Part shown: positions 1-9,200 of the stretch, piece by piece | How positions within the stretch are numbered: the first letter of the stretch is position 1 | Layout of the letters: the number at the start of each line of letters is the position of its first letter | Source of the DNA: Candidatus Glassbacteria bacterium | Lineage (GTDB): Bacteria > Gemmatimonadota > Glassbacteria > GWA2-58-10 | Assembly: GCA_019456185.1 (NCBI GenBank) | Contig: VRUH01000028.1 | Span: 1-42,044, forward strand | DNA length: 42,044 nt | Direction of reading: 5' to 3' | Notes under the pieces: generated by a model | The model's database searches: none | What the model saw: the letters and a program-made list of their open reading frames with translations, nothing else | What the model was told of the DNA's origin: nothing | Program-made: the position numbers and the translations under genes

Positions 1-1
1 C

Positions 2-847
2 AGCACGGTCCTGATCCAGGGTGAGAGCGGCACGGGCAAGGAACTGGTCGCCCGCTATATTTTCAACGCCTCCAACCGCGGCCAGCGCCCGTTCGTACCT
101 GTTAACTGCGGGGCGCTGACCGAGACCCTGCTCGAAAGCGAGCTGTTCGGCCACCTCAAGGGTTCGTTTACCGGCGCGCTGTCGAGCAAGGACGGCCTGT
201 TCAAGGTGGCCAGCGGGGGAACAATCTTCCTTGACGAGATCGGCGACACCTCGCCCTCGTTCCAGGTCCGGCTGCTGCGCGTGCTCCAGGAGCGGGAAAT
301 CACACCAGTCGGCAGTACCGAGCCGTTGAGCGTGGACATACGGATTATCGCCGCCACCAACCGCGAGTTGGAAAACGATGTCGAAGCCGGCCGTTTCCGC
401 CGCGACCTCTACTACCGCCTCAACGTCATCCCGATCTTCATGCCGCCCCTGCGCAGGCGGCGCGAGGATATCCCGCTGCTGATCGACTACTTCCTGGAGC
501 GCAACGGCGAGGAGGCGGATCACGGCGAGCGTTTTACGCCCGCGGCTCTCGAAAAACTGGAAAGCTATCACTGGCCGGGTAACGTGCGTGAACTGGAAAA
601 CGTGATCGAGCAGGTCTCCGTCCTCGCCCCGTCGAAAAAAATCGGTGACGAATATCTGCCGGATAAAATCCGCAACCCGGTGCCGCAGAATTTCGTCGAT
701 GACCAGCCCAAGGCCACACCCACCCTGGATACTGTCGAGCTGGCCTATATCAACTGGGTGATGGACCAGGTGGGCGGCAGCAAGAAAGAGGCGGCCCGGA
801 TTCTCGGTATCGACCCCTCTACATTATACCGCAAACTCACCCGCTGA
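2..847 (+). CDS. Sigma-54-dependent transcriptional activator, 5'-truncated
   Basis: The gene enters from outside the window; reading frame 2 is open from base 2 to the TGA at 845-847. The visible part is an NtrC-type AAA+ domain followed by a Fis-type helix-turn-helix. Seen: Walker A GESGTGKE at the very start, the sigma-54 contact loop as GSFTGA (usual form GAFTGA), Walker [12 protein letters not shown], the arginine-rich sensor region [18 protein letters not shown], and a C-terminal Fis helix with [10 protein letters not shown] and STLYRKL. The family hydrolyses ATP to remodel the closed complex of sigma-54 RNA polymerase. The N-terminal receiver or sensor domain lies outside the window, so the signal is unknown. 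nagB follows 114 bases downstream, but nothing shows co-transcription. Confidence 0.95.
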   Translation, partial: STVLIQGESGTGKELVARYIFNASNRGQRPFVPVNCGALTETLLESELFGHLKGSFTGALSSKDGLFKVASGGTIFLDEIGDTSPSFQVRLLRVLQEREITPVGSTEPLSVDIRIIAATNRELENDVEAGRFRRDLYYRLNVIPIFMPPLRRRREDIPLLIDYFLERNGEEADHGERFTPAALEKLESYHWPGNVRELENVIEQVSVLAPSKKIGDEYLPDKIRNPVPQNFVDDQPKATPTLDTVELAYINWVMDQVGGSKKEAARILGIDPSTLYRKLTR

Positions 848-961
848 ACCATTAGAACCCGCTGTTTGCCAGGTTTTTCTTTTCCGGCCCGTCAGCGTCT
901 GTTATATTGCACGAAACTCAAAATTTCCCGCAGAAATCCGTGAAGTTACTGGAGGAACAGT

Positions 962-1732
962 ATGGAAGTCATCATCAAGGATAATTACGAGGAACTGAGC
1001 AAATTGGCCGCCCGGGTTATCGCCAGGATCGTGCGCAACAACCCGTGCGCCGTGCTGGGCCTGGCCACCGGGGGAACCCCGGTGGGCTGCTACCGGGAAC
1101 TGATGAGGATGCACACCGAAGAGGGACTCGATTTCTCCCAGATCGTCACGTTCAACCTTGACGAATACGTAGCTCTGCCCGAGGACCACGGGCAAAGCTA
1201 CCACCGGTTCATGTGGGATAACCTGTTCAGCCGGATCAATGTCGTTTCAGCCAACGTGCATATCCCCGATGGCAACGCGGATGATCTCCACAAGGCCTGC
1301 GATGAATACGAGATGGAAATTGACGAACACGGCGGCATGGATCTCCAACTGCTCGGGATCGGCACCAACGGCCATATTGCGTTCAACGAGCCGGGCAGCA
1401 GCCTGGGCAGCAGGACTCGGATCAAGACGCTGACCGAACGGACCCGTCAGGACAACAGCCGCTTTTTCGACAGTATCGACGAGGTGCCTAAATACTGCAT
1501 GACGATGGGAATCGGGACGATCATGGAAGCCGGCAAGCTCCTGCTGCTGGCCAACGGTGAAAACAAGGCCGAAGCGATCGCCCGGGCCGTGGAGGGACCG
1601 ATCACCGCCAGCGTGCCCGCCAGCGCAATCCAGTTGCATCCGGACGTGACAGTGATCATGGACCGTGCGGCTTCAGCCGGGCTGACCCGCGAGTATCATT
1701 CCGAGCCGCACCATCTGGAAGACGAAGAGTAA
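962..1732 (+). CDS. nagB: Glucosamine-6-phosphate deaminase
   Basis: Converts glucosamine 6-phosphate to fructose 6-phosphate and ammonia in cytoplasmic amino-sugar catabolism. The protein has 256 residues, close to the family's usual 240-270. Seen: the phosphate-binding loop GLATGGTPVG, LDEYV with Asp67 (E. coli Asp72), and GIGTNGHIAFNEPGSS with His138 (E. coli His143) and Glu143 (E. coli Glu148). The position of E. coli Asp141 is Asn136; I believe Asn is common there in Gram-positive NagB proteins, so this is not treated as inactivation. Start chosen because GGAGG at 951-955 sits 6 bases before the ATG. No nagA or transporter gene is adjacent. Confidence 0.95.
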   Translation: MEVIIKDNYEELSKLAARVIARIVRNNPCAVLGLATGGTPVGCYRELMRMHTEEGLDFSQIVTFNLDEYVALPEDHGQSYHRFMWDNLFSRINVVSANVHIPDGNADDLHKACDEYEMEIDEHGGMDLQLLGIGTNGHIAFNEPGSSLGSRTRIKTLTERTRQDNSRFFDSIDEVPKYCMTMGIGTIMEAGKLLLLANGENKAEAIARAVEGPITASVPASAIQLHPDVTVIMDRAASAGLTREYHSEPHHLEDEE

Positions 1733-1801
1733 TCCGCCCGGGCCGGCCGGCTCCTGCGGCCACGCCATTTAGCTATGCAAAGGGGAAGAGGAATGCAGTA
1801 C

Positions 1802-2518
1802 ATGTTTACTCCTATGCACGAGCATATAGACTTTGGTTTTGGAATGACAGGAAATGCCTTTAAAAATGCTGCTGACAAGTTGGATGCAGATAGGAGTGAG
1901 CGAGGTGCTATCTTGGGGGAACACCTGCCGATACACTATTTGAGAAGGCATGCTGTAGAACTATTTCTAAAGTCTGCAATCGTAATTATTCATCGAAAAT
2001 TGGATTTGCCTTATGGTGAAAAACCATCATCGAGCGAACCATTTGCTCAGTGCGAAGGGGAGTGGAAGTCGTTTAAAAGTATTCACAGTGTAAAAAGGCT
2101 CTGGTTGTATTTTTGTTTATTGTGCAAAGAACACAGGGAGTACTTCCATTCTATTGGTAATGGTGCCTTTGACTTCGAGCCGGAGGTTGATAGGTGGATT
2201 TCGATTATTGAGAAATACGATCCAATTAGTACTTATTTCCGTTATCCAAATCCAAAAAATCAAAAATCTGATTCTCTGAAATCTGCAATGTCCGCAGTAC
2301 AACCGGATGAGAATGGAAATTTTAGCATGCAATTAACCCCAAAAGATCAAAAAAAGAGCTTTGTACTTATTGAGGACAATGAGCATGGTGAAGTCTCAAA
2401 AGCTTGTTACTTCCCTGGTGAACCCTTAAGCGAATTTTCAGTAGCTTTAGAGAAGAGTGCGGATCTTTTTTATGGACTCCATGCGGCAATGAGGGCTTTA
2501 CTATGTGGTGGCGCTTAG
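1802..2518 (+). CDS. HEPN-like hypothetical protein, AT-rich
   Basis: About 239 residues, clearly richer in A+T than every neighbour, which suggests recent acquisition. The pattern LPIHYLRRHAVELFLKSA near the N-terminus, followed by a helical segment with HSVKRLWLYF, resembles the R-x-A-x-E-L...K helix and the H-x-L-x-x-LW helix of HEPN-like proteins found in defence and toxin loci. A canonical R-x4-6-H ribonuclease motif is not evident. ATG codons at 1775, 1793 and 1802 share the frame. 1802 was chosen because AAGAGGA at 1786-1792 is at ribosome-binding distance; 1793 is almost as good. No nucleotidyltransferase partner or recognisable antitoxin is adjacent. The HEPN assignment comes from motif impression only; function unknown. 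Confidence 0.6.
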   Translation: MFTPMHEHIDFGFGMTGNAFKNAADKLDADRSERGAILGEHLPIHYLRRHAVELFLKSAIVIIHRKLDLPYGEKPSSSEPFAQCEGEWKSFKSIHSVKRLWLYFCLLCKEHREYFHSIGNGAFDFEPEVDRWISIIEKYDPISTYFRYPNPKNQKSDSLKSAMSAVQPDENGNFSMQLTPKDQKKSFVLIEDNEHGEVSKACYFPGEPLSEFSVALEKSADLFYGLHAAMRALLCGGA

Positions 2519-2635
2519 CGGGATTATTATTTTATCAGACGGCAGGATAGAAAAATAGTTGGGAGTTTTATGCGGAATTGAGGACTGCACGAATTAAGAC
2601 AAGTCAATAGTTGAAAAAGCTATATATTTATGTAG

Positions 2636-2660
2636 GGGCGACGCATGCGTCGCCCTTTTT
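2636..2660 (+). terminator. Perfect palindromic terminator
   Basis: Bases 2636-2655 form a perfect 20-base palindrome (GGGCGACGCA with its reverse complement), followed by five T. It lies between the HEPN-like gene (plus) and ftsY (minus), so it ends the plus-strand transcript and could oppose read-through from ftsY. The flanking TAGGGGCGACGCATGCGT pattern looks like a dispersed intergenic repeat seen in several bacterial phyla. Confidence 0.75.
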
Positions 2661-2708
2661 GTTGTCCTTGTTTTTATGCACATTGGGTAATAACACCCAA
2701 ATGTTTTG

Positions 2709-3644
2709 TTAAGAAAAAATTTTATCCACGTAAGCATCCACGTCAAACGGCTCCAGGTCCTCCAGCTTCTCGCCCGTGCCCACCAGCTTGATCGGCAGTT
2801 TCAGCTCCTCGACTATCGCCACCGCGCAGCCGGCCTTGCTGGTCCCGTCGAACTTGGCCAGCACCAGTCCGGTCACGCCCAGCATCTTGTGGAACGTGCG
2901 TGCCTGATTCATGCTGTTCTGACCCAGGGTGGCGTCCAGCACCAGCAGCACCTCGTGGGGCGCTCCCTCCAGGCGCTTGCCCACTACCTTGTGCATTTTG
3001 GCCAGCTCGTCCATCAGCCCGCCCTGGGTGTGCAGCCGCCCGGCGGTATCCAGGATCAGCACATCCACGCCCCGGCTCTGGGCCGCGCTGACCGCGTCGA
3101 ACGCCACCGCCGCCGGATCGGACCCCGCCTGCTGCTTGATTACCTCGCAGCCTACGCGTCCGGCCCACTGCTCGAGCTGCTCGATCGCCCCGGCCCGGAA
3201 CGTGTCGCCCGCGCCCAGCAGGATTTTTTTACCTTGGGCCTGGAAGTAGTGAGCAAGTTTTGCAATGGTGGTGGTCTTGCCCACGCCGTTGACCCCGACA
3301 GCAATCACCACGGTGGGACCTGAGGGAGCCAGGTTAATCTCCCGGCTGCCCTCGGCCTGGCCGAACACGGCTGTTATCTCGCGGCGGAACAGCTCGCGAA
3401 GGTCGTCCTCGGTCTTGAGCTTGCCCTTCCTGCCCTCGGCGGTCAGGGTATCCACAATCCGCAAGGAAGGTCCCACGCCGAAATCGCTTTCCAGCAGAAG
3501 TTGCTCCAGTTGTTCGATACTGGTGGTATCCAGCCCCCGGACCATCACCTCCACGTCAATCAACGCCACGTCCTTGATCCTGGTCCACAGGGATTTCTTA
3601 CGGCGCTCTTCCTTGATATCCTTACTGCTGAAAAACCGGCTCAT
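2709..3644 (-). CDS. ftsY: Signal recognition particle receptor FtsY
   Basis: GTPase that docks the SRP-ribosome complex at the membrane for co-translational insertion. 311 residues comprising the NG domain only, with a short basic N-terminus instead of the long acidic A domain of E. coli FtsY. Seen: G1 GVNGVGKTTTIAKLA, DTFRAGAIEQL, G3 DTAGRLHTQ, the ALGQN-like DATLGQNSMNQA segment, G5-region GTGEKLEDLEPFD. The G4 box reads AKFDGTSKAG where most family members have TKLDGT, so Thr is replaced by Ala; the specificity Asp is kept. A TTGACA promoter lies on the minus strand at 3707-3736. It diverges from the methionine-synthesis fusion gene. Confidence 0.95.
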   Translation of the reverse strand: MSRFFSSKDIKEERRKKSLWTRIKDVALIDVEVMVRGLDTTSIEQLEQLLLESDFGVGPSLRIVDTLTAEGRKGKLKTEDDLRELFRREITAVFGQAEGSREINLAPSGPTVVIAVGVNGVGKTTTIAKLAHYFQAQGKKILLGAGDTFRAGAIEQLEQWAGRVGCEVIKQQAGSDPAAVAFDAVSAAQSRGVDVLILDTAGRLHTQGGLMDELAKMHKVVGKRLEGAPHEVLLVLDATLGQNSMNQARTFHKMLGVTGLVLAKFDGTSKAGCAVAIVEELKLPIKLVGTGEKLEDLEPFDVDAYVDKIFS

Positions 3645-3706
3645 CTCACTTTTCCCTTTCCAACTTTAAGTCGTACAAAAACTTACCGCCTCGTCTGGAA
3701 AGCACT

Positions 3707-3736
3707 AATCTAAGCGCACCCGGCCGCTTTTGTCAA
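3707..3736 (-). promoter_or_regulatory. Sigma-70-type promoter candidate for ftsY
   Basis: Read on the minus strand: TTGACA (3736-3731), 18-base spacer, TAGATT (3712-3707). The -35 box is perfect and the -10 box matches 4 of 6. The expected start is about 60 bases upstream of the ftsY ATG. Confidence 0.55.
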
Positions 3737-3748
3737 TCCGAGGCCGGC

Positions 3749-3777
3749 TGGACACGGCACGGCGCTTGCAATATATT
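3749..3777 (+). promoter_or_regulatory. Sigma-70-type promoter candidate for the metH/metF fusion gene
   Basis: TGGACA (3749-3754), 17-base spacer, TATATT (3772-3777): 5 of 6 and 5 of 6 to consensus. The expected leader is about 40 bases, too short for a SAM riboswitch. It overlaps the sigma-54 candidate at 3754-3770, so only one of the two may be real. Confidence 0.55.
3754..3770 (+). promoter_or_regulatory. Sigma-54 (-24/-12) promoter candidate
   Basis: CGGCACGGCGCTTGCA places GG at 3756-3757 and GC at 3768-3769 with exactly ten bases between, as sigma-54 requires. Against the consensus (T)GGCACG-N4-TTGCA only the first T differs. It sits about 50 bases upstream of the ATG at 3827. A sigma-54 activator gene is partly present at the window edge, but a link is not shown. 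Confidence 0.45.
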
Positions 3778-3826
3778 TAGCCGCGACAACTGATTTTCGA
3801 CATTTAGTGACTTACGCGGGGCATCG

Positions 3827-5734
3827 ATGGCGAGCAGGATACCGTTCAGGCAGGCGTTGAAAGACCAGGTTCTGGTTGTTGACGGGGCGATGGGGACGCA
3901 GATTTACGCCCACGGGGTGCATCTCAGCCGCTGTTTCGACGAGATAAACCTGTCGAACCCCTACCTGATCAGCAAGATCCACCACGATTATATCGATGCC
4001 GGGGCGCGGGTGATCGAGACCAATACGTTCGGTGCCAGCCGGGTCAAGCTCGACCGTTACACCCTGGGCGACAGGATCGGCGAGGTGATCGCCGCCGGCT
4101 GCAAGCTGGCGCTCGACGCCGCCAGGGACACCGGGGTCTGGGTCTACGTGGCCGGCTCGATAGGTCCCCTCGGCTTGCGCCTGGACCACAAGGAGGGTAT
4201 CTCCGCGGCCGAGGCCGGCGAGGCTTTCGAAGAGCAGGCGGGCCTGCTGCTTGAGAACGGGGTCGATCTGCTGATACTCGAAACATTTGGTGACCCGGCA
4301 GAACTTGAGTTGGCCCTGGCTTCGGCGCGAAAAGCGAGCAGTGATTTACCGGTGGTCGTCAGCGCGGTGTTCGACGAAAAAGTGCTGGTGCAGGGCCGCA
4401 CCCCGGAAGAGTTGCTAAAGATGCTGCTGCCCCACAAACCCGACGCGGCGGGGCTCAACTGCCGCCTCAGTATCGACAGGATGCTGCCGGTCCTGGAGCG
4501 GATGCACCGGGCGGCCGGGATCCCGCTGATCGCCATGGCCGACGCCGGCCAGAGCAGGGTGGTCGAGGACCGGGATATCTATATCAGCACCCCGGAGTTC
4601 GTGGCCGAGCATGCCCGCCGCGCGATCCAGGGCGCGGGCGTGAAAATGATCGGCGGTTGCTGCGGCACCAATCCCGCCCATATCCGGGCGATCGCAGCCA
4701 CGGTGCGGATGCTCCAGCCGGGCGCGGGCAAGATCGTGGTCACCGAACGCGCCGTCGGAGGTGACGGCGGCCCGAAAGTAGAACTTACTCCCTGGCAGGA
4801 GAAAACCCCGTTTGCGGCCAAGCTGGCCGCAGGGAAATTTGTCAGCAGCGTGGAGATCAGGCCGCCCAGGGGGCTTGACGACAGCGGGATCACCGGGGCG
4901 CTCGCGGGCCTGGCCGCGGCGGGAGTGGATGCGATGAATATCCCCGACGGTCCCCGCGCTACCGCACGCATGCACCCGGTGCATATCGCCAGCCGGCTCA
5001 ACACCGAGCCGGACAGGATCGAGGTGATAGTCCACTACACTTGCCGCGACCGCAACCTGCTGGGCATGCAGGCCGACCTGCTGGGCGCCTGGAAACTCGG
5101 TCAGCGCAATATCCTGGCGGTCACCGGCGATCCGCCCAAGCTGGGCGATTACCCGGACGCCACCGCCGTGTTCGATGTGGATTCTATCGGGCTGATCGGC
5201 ATCCTCAACCGGCTTAACCACGGCGAGGACCTGGCCGGCCGTCCCCTCGGTGAGCCGACCTGTTTCCTGATCGGTGCGGGCTGCAACCCGGCCGCAATTG
5301 ATCCGGGCAGGGAGGTCGAGCGGCTGTGGGCCAAAATCGAAGCCGGGGCGGAGTACGTGTTCACCCAGCCGGTGTTCGAGCAGGAGCTGCTGGACAGTTT
5401 CCTGCACAAAGCCGGCAAGCTGCCCGTGCCCGTGCTGGCCGGCTACTACCCGCTCTACAGCTTCAACAACGCCGAGTTCCTGCACAACGAGGTGCCGGGG
5501 ATGACGATCCCGGACCATGTCCGCGCCCGGATGAAAGCGGCAAAGTCCAAGGAAGCGGCCCGGCGGACCGGGGTGGAGATCGCCCGCGAGGCCCTGGAGT
5601 CGATTCACACCCGGGTGCAGGGCGCTTATATCATGCCCCCGTTCGACAAGTGGGAGCTGGCCGTGGCCGTGCTGGAGGGCTTTATCGACAAGCCGGCCGC
5701 GGCCGCGGTGAAACAGGAGGCGGCCAATGAGTAA
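3827..5734 (+). CDS. Bifunctional homocysteine S-methyltransferase / methylenetetrahydrofolate reductase (YitJ type)
   Basis: 635 residues fusing a BHMT-like homocysteine methyltransferase (about residues 1-300) to a MetF-like FAD reductase (about 325-620), the architecture of B. subtilis YitJ. Seen in the first half: VVDGAMGTQ, ETNTFGAS, and zinc ligands Cys212 in GLNC and Cys278-Cys279 in GGCCGTNP. Seen in the second half: EIRPPRG at the MetF start, HYTCRDRN, VTGDPPK and FTQPVFE. The likely role is forming 5-methyl-THF and supplying methyl groups for methionine. No cobalamin-binding or activation domain is present, unlike full MetH. GGGG at 3818-3821 precedes the ATG. The stop overlaps the cupin start by 8 bases, so the two are translationally coupled. 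Confidence 0.88.
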   Translation: MASRIPFRQALKDQVLVVDGAMGTQIYAHGVHLSRCFDEINLSNPYLISKIHHDYIDAGARVIETNTFGASRVKLDRYTLGDRIGEVIAAGCKLALDAARDTGVWVYVAGSIGPLGLRLDHKEGISAAEAGEAFEEQAGLLLENGVDLLILETFGDPAELELALASARKASSDLPVVVSAVFDEKVLVQGRTPEELLKMLLPHKPDAAGLNCRLSIDRMLPVLERMHRAAGIPLIAMADAGQSRVVEDRDIYISTPEFVAEHARRAIQGAGVKMIGGCCGTNPAHIRAIAATVRMLQPGAGKIVVTERAVGGDGGPKVELTPWQEKTPFAAKLAAGKFVSSVEIRPPRGLDDSGITGALAGLAAAGVDAMNIPDGPRATARMHPVHIASRLNTEPDRIEVIVHYTCRDRNLLGMQADLLGAWKLGQRNILAVTGDPPKLGDYPDATAVFDVDSIGLIGILNRLNHGEDLAGRPLGEPTCFLIGAGCNPAAIDPGREVERLWAKIEAGAEYVFTQPVFEQELLDSFLHKAGKLPVPVLAGYYPLYSFNNAEFLHNEVPGMTIPDHVRARMKAAKSKEAARRTGVEIAREALESIHTRVQGAYIMPPFDKWELAVAVLEGFIDKPAAAAVKQEAANE

Positions 5735-6008
5735 AATCGAAACGAAAAAAATGACGCCCGAAGAGGCCCGCAAGCTGGGGATCGACTCCTGGAGCCGCTG
5801 GGAATGCGGGCCGTCGACTTTCGACTGGTGCTACCCCGACACGGAAACCGCCTACGTGTTCGAGGGCGACGTGATTGTCACCACGCCGGATGGGGAGACT
5901 CATATCACCGGCGGAATGCTGGTCACGTTCCCGGCGGGCCTGAGCTGCACCTGGGAGGTGCGGGAGAAGATCAGCAAGGTGTATACGTTCGGTTTAAGCG
6001 AAAAATAA
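5727..6008 (+). CDS. Small single-domain cupin protein (Cupin_3/DUF861-like)
   Basis: 93 residues, essentially one cupin barrel. Seen: WECGPSTFDW, the ETAYVFEGDV strand pair, GGMLVTFPAG and a C-terminal TWEVREKISKVYTF, matching the Cupin_3 type (ureidoglycine aminohydrolase/EutQ-like). The usual metal-binding histidines of cupin motif 1 are not obvious; ETAYVFEGD offers Glu residues instead. The start lies 8 bases inside the end of the upstream fusion gene, and a GGAGG-like run (ACAGGAGGCGG) just before it supports the ATG at 5727. The tight overlap suggests it serves methionine or folate metabolism, perhaps as a ligand-binding partner. Function unknown. Confidence 0.85.
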   Translation: MSKIETKKMTPEEARKLGIDSWSRWECGPSTFDWCYPDTETAYVFEGDVIVTTPDGETHITGGMLVTFPAGLSCTWEVREKISKVYTFGLSEK

Positions 6009-6103
6009 AAGTCCGCAACAAGATGTAATCGATTGACATTGCCCGCCTTAGGGGATTATCTATCAAACAGGGCATGTAAAGTTGAGGAAAGAGGGTTATT
6101 TCC

Positions 6104-6132
6104 TTGACTGATCGCTTGCTTCGGCTTAGAAT
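6104..6132 (+). promoter_or_regulatory. Sigma-70-type promoter for smc
   Basis: TTGACT (6104-6109), exactly 17 bases, TAGAAT (6127-6132): 5 of 6 in both boxes. The expected start near 6139 gives a leader of about 75 bases. A weaker upstream TTGACA at 6033-6038 has no convincing -10. Confidence 0.75.
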
Positions 6133-6214
6133 ATCATTGGTGCATGTAAGTCATGCATGATATGTATGGCAAATGCACCAGCGGTTCCCGATAACCCACA
6201 GGAAAGCGCAGGCC

Positions 6215-9200
6215 ATGAGACTCCGCTCTGTCGAAATTAACGGCTTCAAATCGTTCTCTAGCAAGGTCACTCTCCAGTTCCCGACCGGGATTACCGCTAT
6301 TGTCGGGCCCAACGGCTGCGGCAAGACCAACGTGATCGAATCGATCCGCTGGGTGCTGGGTGAGCAGAACGCCAGGGCCCTGCGCGGCGAGCGGATGGAA
6401 GAGGTGATCTTCAACGGAACCGCCCAGAAAAAACCGCTGGGGATGGCCGAGGTGCGACTTAATTTCGACGACCCCGAGCGGACGATGGGCCTGGAGGGCG
6501 AGGAATTCACGATCGGCCGCCAGATTTTCCGCTCCGGCGAGAGCAACTATATGATCAACAGGAATCCCTGCCTTCTCAAGGACGTCCAGGACCTGTTCAT
6601 GGACACCGGCATGGGCAGCAACGCCTACTCGATGATCGAGCAGAAGATGGTCGAGGCGATCCTCTCGGAACGCGCCGAGGAACGCCGCTTCCTGTTCGAG
6701 GAGGCCGCCGGGATCCAGAAATACAAGCAGCGCCGCCGGTTCGCGATGCGCAAGCTCGAGGCCACCGAGGGCGACCTGCAGCGGATCGAGGACATTGTCG
6801 GCGAGGTCCAGCGCTCGGTCAACAGCCTGGGACGCCAGGTCAGCAAGGCCCGCCGGTATAAGAAACTGAGCGGGAAACTGCGCCGGGTGGCGGTGACCCT
6901 GGCCTGCGATGAGCTGGCGCGTCTCGGCAAGGAAGAGGAACCGCTGTCCGCCCGCCTGGAAGAACTCCGCGACCGGATTGCCGGCCTCAGCGCCCGCGAG
7001 GCTACCCTGGCAGCGCGCAGCGAGGAACTCCACGCCAATATCAACCACCGCCGCAACGAGGCGGAACAGGTGTTCTCAGCCCTCGGCGAGTTGAACCGGA
7101 AAATCCGGGAGGCCGAGGACGAGCAGACCGTGATCGGCGAGAAGAAAATCGCCGGACGTCAGTGGATCGAGGAGAGCGGCGGCAGGCTCGAAAGCTTGCG
7201 GGAAAATATCGACAAGCGCACTCAAGAACTCGAGGAGCACTCCGCCCGTCTGGAGGCACTCCGCCGCGAGGTGGCAGTCTGTGAGGAAGAGCACGCCGTG
7301 GCCCGTCGCCGGGCCGTGGAAAAACGCGAGCAGACCGAGGCGGCCCGCAGCCGGCTGGCCGCGATCCAGGCCGAACGTGAGAGTCTGATGCAGCGCGTGG
7401 CGGCCTCCGGCAGCAAGGCAGAGGCCCTGGCCGATGCCGCCGCCTACGAGCAGAACCGCGCTGCGAGCGCGAAAGAGCGTGCGGCGGAACTTGAAACGCA
7501 GTTGGCCGAGGCGGTAAAAAAACTCGAAGACGCGCGCAAGTTGGAGCAGGGGACCGTCGAAAACCTGAAAGCCGGCAGGGCCGCAATCGATGAGAAGGCC
7601 GGGGAACTGGACCGGCTGCGCGGGGAAATCGATTCCCTCAAAGAGAAGCTGTCCGCGGCCGGGGTCCGTCGCGACCGCCTGAGCGCCGAGAGTGAACTGC
7701 TCGAGCGTCTGCAGCGGGAGATGGAGGGGTTCGGCGAGGGTGTGCGGGAACTGCTGTCCGGCAACAGCAGTCCCGAGGGTCTGGAAACGGTCGCCGCCGA
7801 GGTGTTCACCACCGATTCCCGCTACGAGTGCGCCGTCGAGGCGGCGCTGGGAATGCGCCTGCAGAGTATTATCACCCGTGACACCGATGCCATGCTGCAG
7901 GCTATCGGTAAGCTCCGCGACTCGGGCGGCGGCGTGGCCACGTTTATCAGCCGCGACCTGGTCAACGGTTACCGGGGCAACGGCCTGCGTCCGGCTGGAG
8001 AAGTGGTGGCATTCTGCGAGGAAGTTGTCAGTTGCGATCCCGCCTACGAATTCCTCCGCAAGCTGCTGTTCGGCGGCGTGGCGATAGTCGAGAACCTGGA
8101 AGCGGCAATCGCCCTGCAGAAGCAAAACGACAAGCCTCTTCACCTGGTGACCCTGAACGGCGAAACCATACAGGACTACGCTGTCTCGGGCGGAGACGTG
8201 TCGGGTAAGCAAGCCGGGACCGCGCTGTTGACGCGTAAGCGGCGGATCGAGGAGATCGAGGCGGAGCTGGCGACAGCGTTGGCCGAGGTTGAGCAGTTGC
8301 AGAGTGATCTCGACGCCGGACAGGATACCTGCCGTCAGGCCGTGGAGGAGCGCGACCGCCTCGGGCAACAGCGGGCCGAGCTGGAGGAGGAGCTTGGCCG
8401 CCTGCGTTCGGAAAGCACCCGTCTGGAGCTGGATGCCGGCGCAGTGCGCACTGAAGGGGATTCCGCGGCCGGCCAGGCGACCCAGGCGCTGGAAAAATCG
8501 TCACAGCTGGCCGCAGAGCGCAGTGACCTGTTGGAGAAAGGTAAGGCGGCGCAAACCGAGCTGGCCAGTTACGAGCAAAAAATAGAGGATTCCCGCAGTA
8601 GCGTGGAGAGTGCGGAGCAGGTCCGTCAGGAGGACGGCGAGAACCTTCAGGAAGTGGGTATGCGCCTTACCGAGCGGCGCACCAGGCTGGGGGAACTGGA
8701 GAACAGTTACAGCCTGCTGGAACGGGAACACCGCACGGCGTCCGGTGAGTCGGAACGCCTGGAGCAGGAACTAGCGGGCCGGCATGAATTGCTGGCTCAA
8801 CTGGACGCGCGCGAGGAAGAACTAAAGGCGCAACTTGACGAATCTTTCGGCAGACGGCAGGGGCTGCTCAAGGAGAGGGACGCCCACGAGCAGGGACTCA
8901 GCGGACTCCAGGCCGAGATTGGCGAGATCGACGGGACCCTGAACTCCATCCGCCGCGAACGCGAGCAGGCCAACGAGGACCGTCACCAACGGGAGCTGGA
9001 GCTGGAGCGGATCAACTCGCGTCGCTCATCGATTACCGAGCGCGTGCACGACAATTTCGGCCTCGCCATGGACAACCTGCCCGTCGATTTCGAATATTTC
9101 CCCAACGAGGAGGAGGCCGCCGGGCAGGAGACAGCCGACGCCGGACTGGTGGAAGAACTGCAGGAAAAGGTCCGCAAACTGGGACCGGTCAATGTGCTGG

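Noticed and set aside
962-1732. NagB inactivation through the Asp141-to-Asn change
   Set aside because: Asn at this position is, as far as I recall, common in active NagB of other bacteria, and the other active-site residues are intact.
3778-3826. SAM riboswitch before the methionine gene
   Set aside because: YitJ genes in Bacillus are S-box regulated, so this was looked for. The space is too short and no S-box pattern is visible.
4415-5773. 452-codon open frame on the minus strand
   Set aside because: It is the shadow of the methyltransferase/MTHFR gene; high GC suppresses stops. The translation has no recognisable domain.
7076-8368. 430-codon open frame on the minus strand inside smc
   Set aside because: Antisense to a clear SMC coiled coil, with low-complexity Leu/Gln/Gly composition typical of shadows.
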